Positions 33,057 through 36,105 of a DNA stretch of 36,105 nucleotides are shown piece after piece; the first letter of the stretch is position 1, and each line of letters begins with the position of its first letter. The DNA lies in NCBI GenBank assembly GCA_947491305.1, contig CANLIL010000028.1, positions 1-36,105 of the forward strand, given 5' to 3'. A program made the translations under genes and the position numbers. The DNA comes from Flavobacteriales bacterium. Lineage in GTDB: Bacteria > Bacteroidota > Bacteroidia > Flavobacteriales_D > Crocinitomicaceae. Under the pieces are notes generated by a model, which was given only the letters and a program-made list of their open reading frames with translations, searched no databases and was not told where the DNA came from.

Positions 33057-34389
33057 TTTCAAATGAACTTAATGTTGTCTTTTTAAAGCGAACCATTGGT
33101 TGATCTTCAGCAGCTTCTGATGGTTGCACGTAAAATGGGAAATTACAATAGGCAATTTTTTCACCGTCACTAACGGTTAAGAACAAACGGTAACGACCTT
33201 CTTTTTTCGGTGCTTTTAACACACAAGTGGCAGCTTGTTTGGAACGAATTTGCCCACTGATTAATGGTGGTTTAGATTCCACATCTCCACCCGTTTTTAA
33301 ATCTTCACTTTCAGGATACAATTCCCAAGAGTAGTTTAATTTATCATTTTCCTGGTCTTTTGCGAATGCTTTCACTTCAACGAGTTGTCCGCTTTTGAAA
33401 ATTGAATTTAAATTGGGTTTAAGATTATCAACACGAAAAGAATCGATGCTTGGCGCACAATTTTTAGGTGCTTTGTTGGTCCAACAATATTCCATGGCAT
33501 CGTATACTTCTGTTGCAGCGCCATTTTCAGAAAAAATCCCGTACCAAGTACTTGTGTATTCTTGTTTTTGTCCCCATAAAAAAGCAAAAGAGCCAATGCA
33601 TTGTTTGCTATCTTTTGCAATGTATTGTGCATAACGTTCTTTGTAACTTGTTGCTTTTTCTTTACTCGTTTGTTCAATGGATGAACCCCACATTGTTTTT
33701 GGTGATTCCCAATGACCGTTTGGTCCCCATTCAGTTATCATGTAAGGTCCTTGAAAATTACCTTCAGTTAATACGTTTTTCACGTTACCAATATCACCGT
33801 ATGTATTGATTCCATAGATATCAATTGCAGTGAGTTCATTCATCACATGCGTTAATTTTTCAGCATTTGTTCCAGCTGTAACCGTTGCAACAGGATGATT
33901 TTTATCTTCCTCTTTGACCATTTTAGCGATGTCGTTCACTGCTTTCCAAACTTTTCGATTAGAATAATCTAATTCGTATTCATTCCCAACACACCATATT
34001 AATAGTGCTGGATGATTTTTAAATTTTTTAATCTGAGTTCTGAAACCTTCAAGTTGTGCCTTGATTTTAGCTTCGTCATTGTAATCAAAACCATGGCGTT
34101 CATGCTGAACCCACATACCTAACATCACTTTGATTCCTAATTTTTGTGCTTCATCCAATACCGTTTGAGCATTTTCTAAACCCCACGTTCGGATTGTATT
34201 TCCACCAATGGCAACCACTTCTTTCAAGTATTTTTCACCACCCGCCCCACGAATGTAATAGGGCTCGTTGTTGACCAAAAGTGTCCATTGTTGCTCTTTT
34301 TTTACAATTGTAACTACATTGTTTTGCGCATAGGCAAGCACACTTGTTAAAAATAATAGGCAACTTGTTTTTAGAAACTTTAATAGCAT
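33049..34389 (-). CDS. Secreted clan-A (TIM-barrel) glycoside hydrolase with C-terminal Ig-like domain
   Basis: A 446-residue protein with a signal peptide (1-21, ending SVLAYAQ) starting at ATG 34389; upstream in-frame codons to 34431 precede the signal and are not used. Residues about 35-310 form a TIM barrel of the GH2/GH5 type: GGNTIRTWG, VMLGMWVQHERHG, the acid/base E137 in WCVGNEYEL, GINTYGD and the nucleophile E220 in MITEWGP. Residues about 325-440 (APSIDSFRVDN ... GRYRLFLTVSDG) are a PKD/Ig-like domain. The exact family cannot be read; GH158-like beta-1,3-glucanase or a GH2/GH5-related beta-glucosidase are candidates. It is the first gene of the five-gene run and shares its upstream region with the permease gene. 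Confidence 0.85.
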   Translation of the reverse strand: MLLKFLKTSCLLFLTSVLAYAQNNVVTIVKKEQQWTLLVNNEPYYIRGAGGEKYLKEVVAIGGNTIRTWGLENAQTVLDEAQKLGIKVMLGMWVQHERHGFDYNDEAKIKAQLEGFRTQIKKFKNHPALLIWCVGNEYELDYSNRKVWKAVNDIAKMVKEEDKNHPVATVTAGTNAEKLTHVMNELTAIDIYGINTYGDIGNVKNVLTEGNFQGPYMITEWGPNGHWESPKTMWGSSIEQTSKEKATSYKERYAQYIAKDSKQCIGSFAFLWGQKQEYTSTWYGIFSENGAATEVYDAMEYCWTNKAPKNCAPSIDSFRVDNLKPNLNSIFKSGQLVEVKAFAKDQENDKLNYSWELYPESEDLKTGGDVESKPPLISGQIRSKQAATCVLKAPKKEGRYRLFLTVSDGEKIAYCNFPFYVQPSEAAEDQPMVRFKKTTLSSFENE

Positions 34390-34671
34390 GTGGTTGAAAT
34401 TTATGTAACAAGGTACAAAAAAATGCAGCACCTTATTTATTTCTTTTAATTTTCGTTTTCACAAACTTATTGTAAAAAATACAATAAATACCAAAAAATC
34501 AAAAATATTTTTTAATCAATTAATAATCAAGATAGTACAATTATTATTTTTTTAAAAAACAAGATCAAAATAAACATGATTAAAAAAAATATGTATAAAA
34601 AAACTTGTATTCAAGTAAAACTATTTTACTTTTACCCATCAAGAAATTAAAAAAACGAAAATCAAAAACGA
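34390..34671. promoter_or_regulatory. Divergent AT-rich control region between the glycosidase operon and the permease
   Basis: 282 bases with no coding potential and long A/T runs. It holds the best copy of the 21-bp inverted repeat (34467-34487). A minus-strand TTTG (34465-34462) directly abuts that site, and TTTTTTTG (34423-34416) is a possible -7 for the glycosidase, although their spacing is not standard. For the permease no good -33/-7 pair was found; TATTTTTT (34505-34512) is a weak -7. The permease leader would be long (about 150 nt). Confidence 0.55.
34467..34487. promoter_or_regulatory. Candidate operator, copy 3 (perfect inverted repeat)
   Basis: TTATTGTA (34467-34474), AAAAA, TACAATAA (34480-34487): perfect 8-base arms around a 5-base spacer. 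The ACTTATTGTAAAAA string (34465-34478) is identical to those before the GH3 gene and the three-repeat gene. It is 77 nt from the glycosidase start codon and 184 nt from the permease start codon, so one site could serve both directions. Confidence 0.6.
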
Positions 34672-36105
34672 ATGTCAACAGCAACATTTACTAAAACGAA
34701 CTATGGTTCATTAGCAACCATCACTACTGTATTTTTCTTTTGGGGTTTTGTAGCCGCATCGAATGATATTTTAATTCCAGTTTTCAAAGAGCATTTGCAT
34801 TTAGAGCAATGGCAATCTCAGTTAATTAGTTTTGCGTTTTACATAGCTTATACTGTAGGTTCGATTCTTTATTATATGATTTCTTACTTCACAAAAAAAG
34901 ACATCATCAACAGAATTGGGTACAAAAATGGAGTTTCCTTAGGTTTGTTAATTTCAGCAGCGGGAACTTTGTTATTTATTCCAGCAGCCAACTATGAATC
35001 GTTTTATACCATGATTACTGGTTTGTTTATCGTTGGAATTGGTTTTTCGTTGCAGCAAACTGCTGCGAATCCTTTAGCGATTAATTTAGGAGATCCAGCA
35101 AAAGGATCACAACGATTGAGTTTAGCTGGTGGTATTAATAATTTAGGAACTACCATTGGACCTGTTTTATTAGGTTTAGCCATTTTTGGTGGAGTCAATA
35201 ACGACGCGAAAAATGTGAGTATAGACAGTATTAAAATCCCTTATTTGTTATTAGGCTTAGCTTTTGTTTTGGTTGCGATATTATTCAAATTTTCATCTAT
35301 TCCTAACAAACCAGCGATCATTGAAGATGAGGTTGTTGAAGATAAAAGTGCTAAAAAATCAGCTTTAGCCTATCCACAATTGATTTTAGGAATGATTGCG
35401 ATCTTTTTATACGTTGGTGTAGAAGTTTCTACCGCTGGAAATTTATCCGATTATTTGAAACAAAATGTTGGTATCGAAACGCGAAAAGCGGCTCCATTCA
35501 TTTCCTTGTTTTGGGCGAGTTTAATGATTGGCCGATGGACATCTGCCGCTGGAGCATTTAATATGAAAAAATCAACACAAACTCTTTTATCTGTTTTGTT
35601 ACCATTTGTTGCTTTTGGAATATTTATGGGAATTAATTCATTGGTTGGAAATGATGTTTCCATGTTTAATTATTACCCTTTAGTAATTGTTGTAATGATT
35701 TTGGGGGACTTTATGAGTAAAGGAAATCCAGCGAAACAATTATTGATTTTCTCTTTACTTGGCATTCTTTCTTTGTTTATTGGAATGAACACATCCGGAA
35801 TGTTTTCCGTTTATGCCTTTATTAGCGTTGGTTTGTTTTGTAGCACACTTTGGCCATGTATTTTTACGTTGTCGATTAGTGGTTTAGGAAAATTCACCAA
35901 CCAAGGAAGTGGATTCTTAATCATGATGATCATGGGTGGAGGAATCGTAAGTTTGGTACAAGGACGCTTAGCAGGAAATGATTTATTAGGAATTCAAGCA
36001 AGTTACATCGTAGGCGTGATTTGTTTTGCATACTTGGCATTTTTCGCAATCTACGTTCGCAACTTATTGAAAAAGCAAGGTGTAGAATTAGAAGCGCCAG
36101 CTGCT
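34672..36105 (+). CDS. FHS-family sugar permease (FucP/glucose-galactose type), 3' end outside window
   Basis: Inner-membrane proton-linked monosaccharide importer of the major facilitator superfamily. The frame is open for 478 codons from ATG 34672 to the right edge; the sequence has reached a hydrophilic C-terminal tail (KKQGVELEAPAA), so only a few residues are probably missing. About twelve hydrophobic segments are visible. NDILIP at 31-36 matches the conserved FucP segment with the substrate-binding aspartate (D32 here). QQTAANP at 128-134 corresponds to the FucP segment ETAANP, with glutamine in place of glutamate. The likely substrate is glucose released by the surrounding hydrolases. 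It is transcribed divergently from the clan-A glycosidase operon and shares its operator region. Confidence 0.9.
   Translation, partial: MSTATFTKTNYGSLATITTVFFFWGFVAASNDILIPVFKEHLHLEQWQSQLISFAFYIAYTVGSILYYMISYFTKKDIINRIGYKNGVSLGLLISAAGTLLFIPAANYESFYTMITGLFIVGIGFSLQQTAANPLAINLGDPAKGSQRLSLAGGINNLGTTIGPVLLGLAIFGGVNNDAKNVSIDSIKIPYLLLGLAFVLVAILFKFSSIPNKPAIIEDEVVEDKSAKKSALAYPQLILGMIAIFLYVGVEVSTAGNLSDYLKQNVGIETRKAAPFISLFWASLMIGRWTSAAGAFNMKKSTQTLLSVLLPFVAFGIFMGINSLVGNDVSMFNYYPLVIVVMILGDFMSKGNPAKQLLIFSLLGILSLFIGMNTSGMFSVYAFISVGLFCSTLWPCIFTLSISGLGKFTNQGSGFLIMMIMGGGIVSLVQGRLAGNDLLGIQASYIVGVICFAYLAFFAIYVRNLLKKQGVELEAPAA

Noticed and set aside
33468-33809. 113-codon open frame on the plus strand inside the clan-A glycosidase gene
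   Set aside because: It is antisense to a well-supported enzyme with catalytic motifs; its cysteine- and leucine-rich translation looks like shadow sequence.
34404-34417. TGTA-N6-TACA near the glycosidase start, resembling the operator core
   Set aside because: The spacer is six instead of five bases and the flanks do not match; probably chance in AT-rich sequence.
34390-34431. N-terminal extension of the clan-A glycosidase to 34431
   Set aside because: The extra residues precede a complete signal peptide starting at ATG 34389.

Overview
The window looks like a chromosome segment of a Bacteroidota species, most likely a member of the Flavobacteriales (possibly close to Crocinitomicaceae or Fluviicola; that is an inference without any database search). 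The reasons are the AT-rich sequence, a SusC/SusD pair, several C-terminal type IX secretion (T9SS) sorting tails, lamin-tail (LTD) and CotH surface proteins, promoters of the TTTG / TANNTTTG type, and no clear Shine-Dalgarno sequences.

Layout. 1-1518 (minus) is the N-terminal part of a secreted LTD protein cut by the window edge. 1579-11662 is mostly housekeeping: aspartate-semialdehyde dehydrogenase (asd), RadA, a PIF1-like helicase, a hypothetical envelope protein and HemW. Inserted among these is a pair made of a secreted GH3 beta-glucosidase and a Nudix-type transcription regulator. 11707-22125 (minus) is an alpha-glucan utilisation locus: CotH protein, GH13 amylase/cyclomaltodextrinase and GH31 alpha-glucosidase form one run, followed by susC-susD with their own promoter. 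22336-27145 (plus) holds a second CotH protein with LTD and T9SS tail, a three-repeat cysteine-containing secreted protein, and a T9SS-secreted GH16 endo-beta-glucanase (laminarinase type). 27147-34389 (minus) is a tight five-gene run: a clan-A glycosidase, two outer-membrane beta-barrel proteins, a glycan-binding-like lipoprotein and a CBM9-like protein. 34672 to the right edge (plus) is an FHS-family sugar permease lacking its stop codon.

How it may work together. The locus pairs an alpha-glucan (starch or maltodextrin) system with what looks like a beta-1,3-glucan (laminarin-like) system: GH16 outside the cell, the clan-A glycosidase and GH3 to trim oligosaccharides, two non-Sus barrels plus lipoprotein at the outer membrane, and the permease for the released sugar at the inner membrane. 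The strongest new observation is a shared 21-bp inverted repeat, TTATTGTA-N5-TACAATAA, with an identical 14-nt core stretch upstream of the GH3 gene, upstream of the three-repeat protein/GH16 pair, and between the clan-A glycosidase operon and the permease. A weaker copy lies in the divergent CotH promoter region. The only sequence-recognisable transcription factor in the window, the Nudix/winged-helix protein next to GH3, is the natural candidate to bind it. The second candidate novelty is the five-gene operon itself, in which two non-SusC barrels take the place usually held by SusCD. No RNA genes, CRISPR arrays or insertion sequences were seen, and no gene-free stretch exceeds 300 bases.
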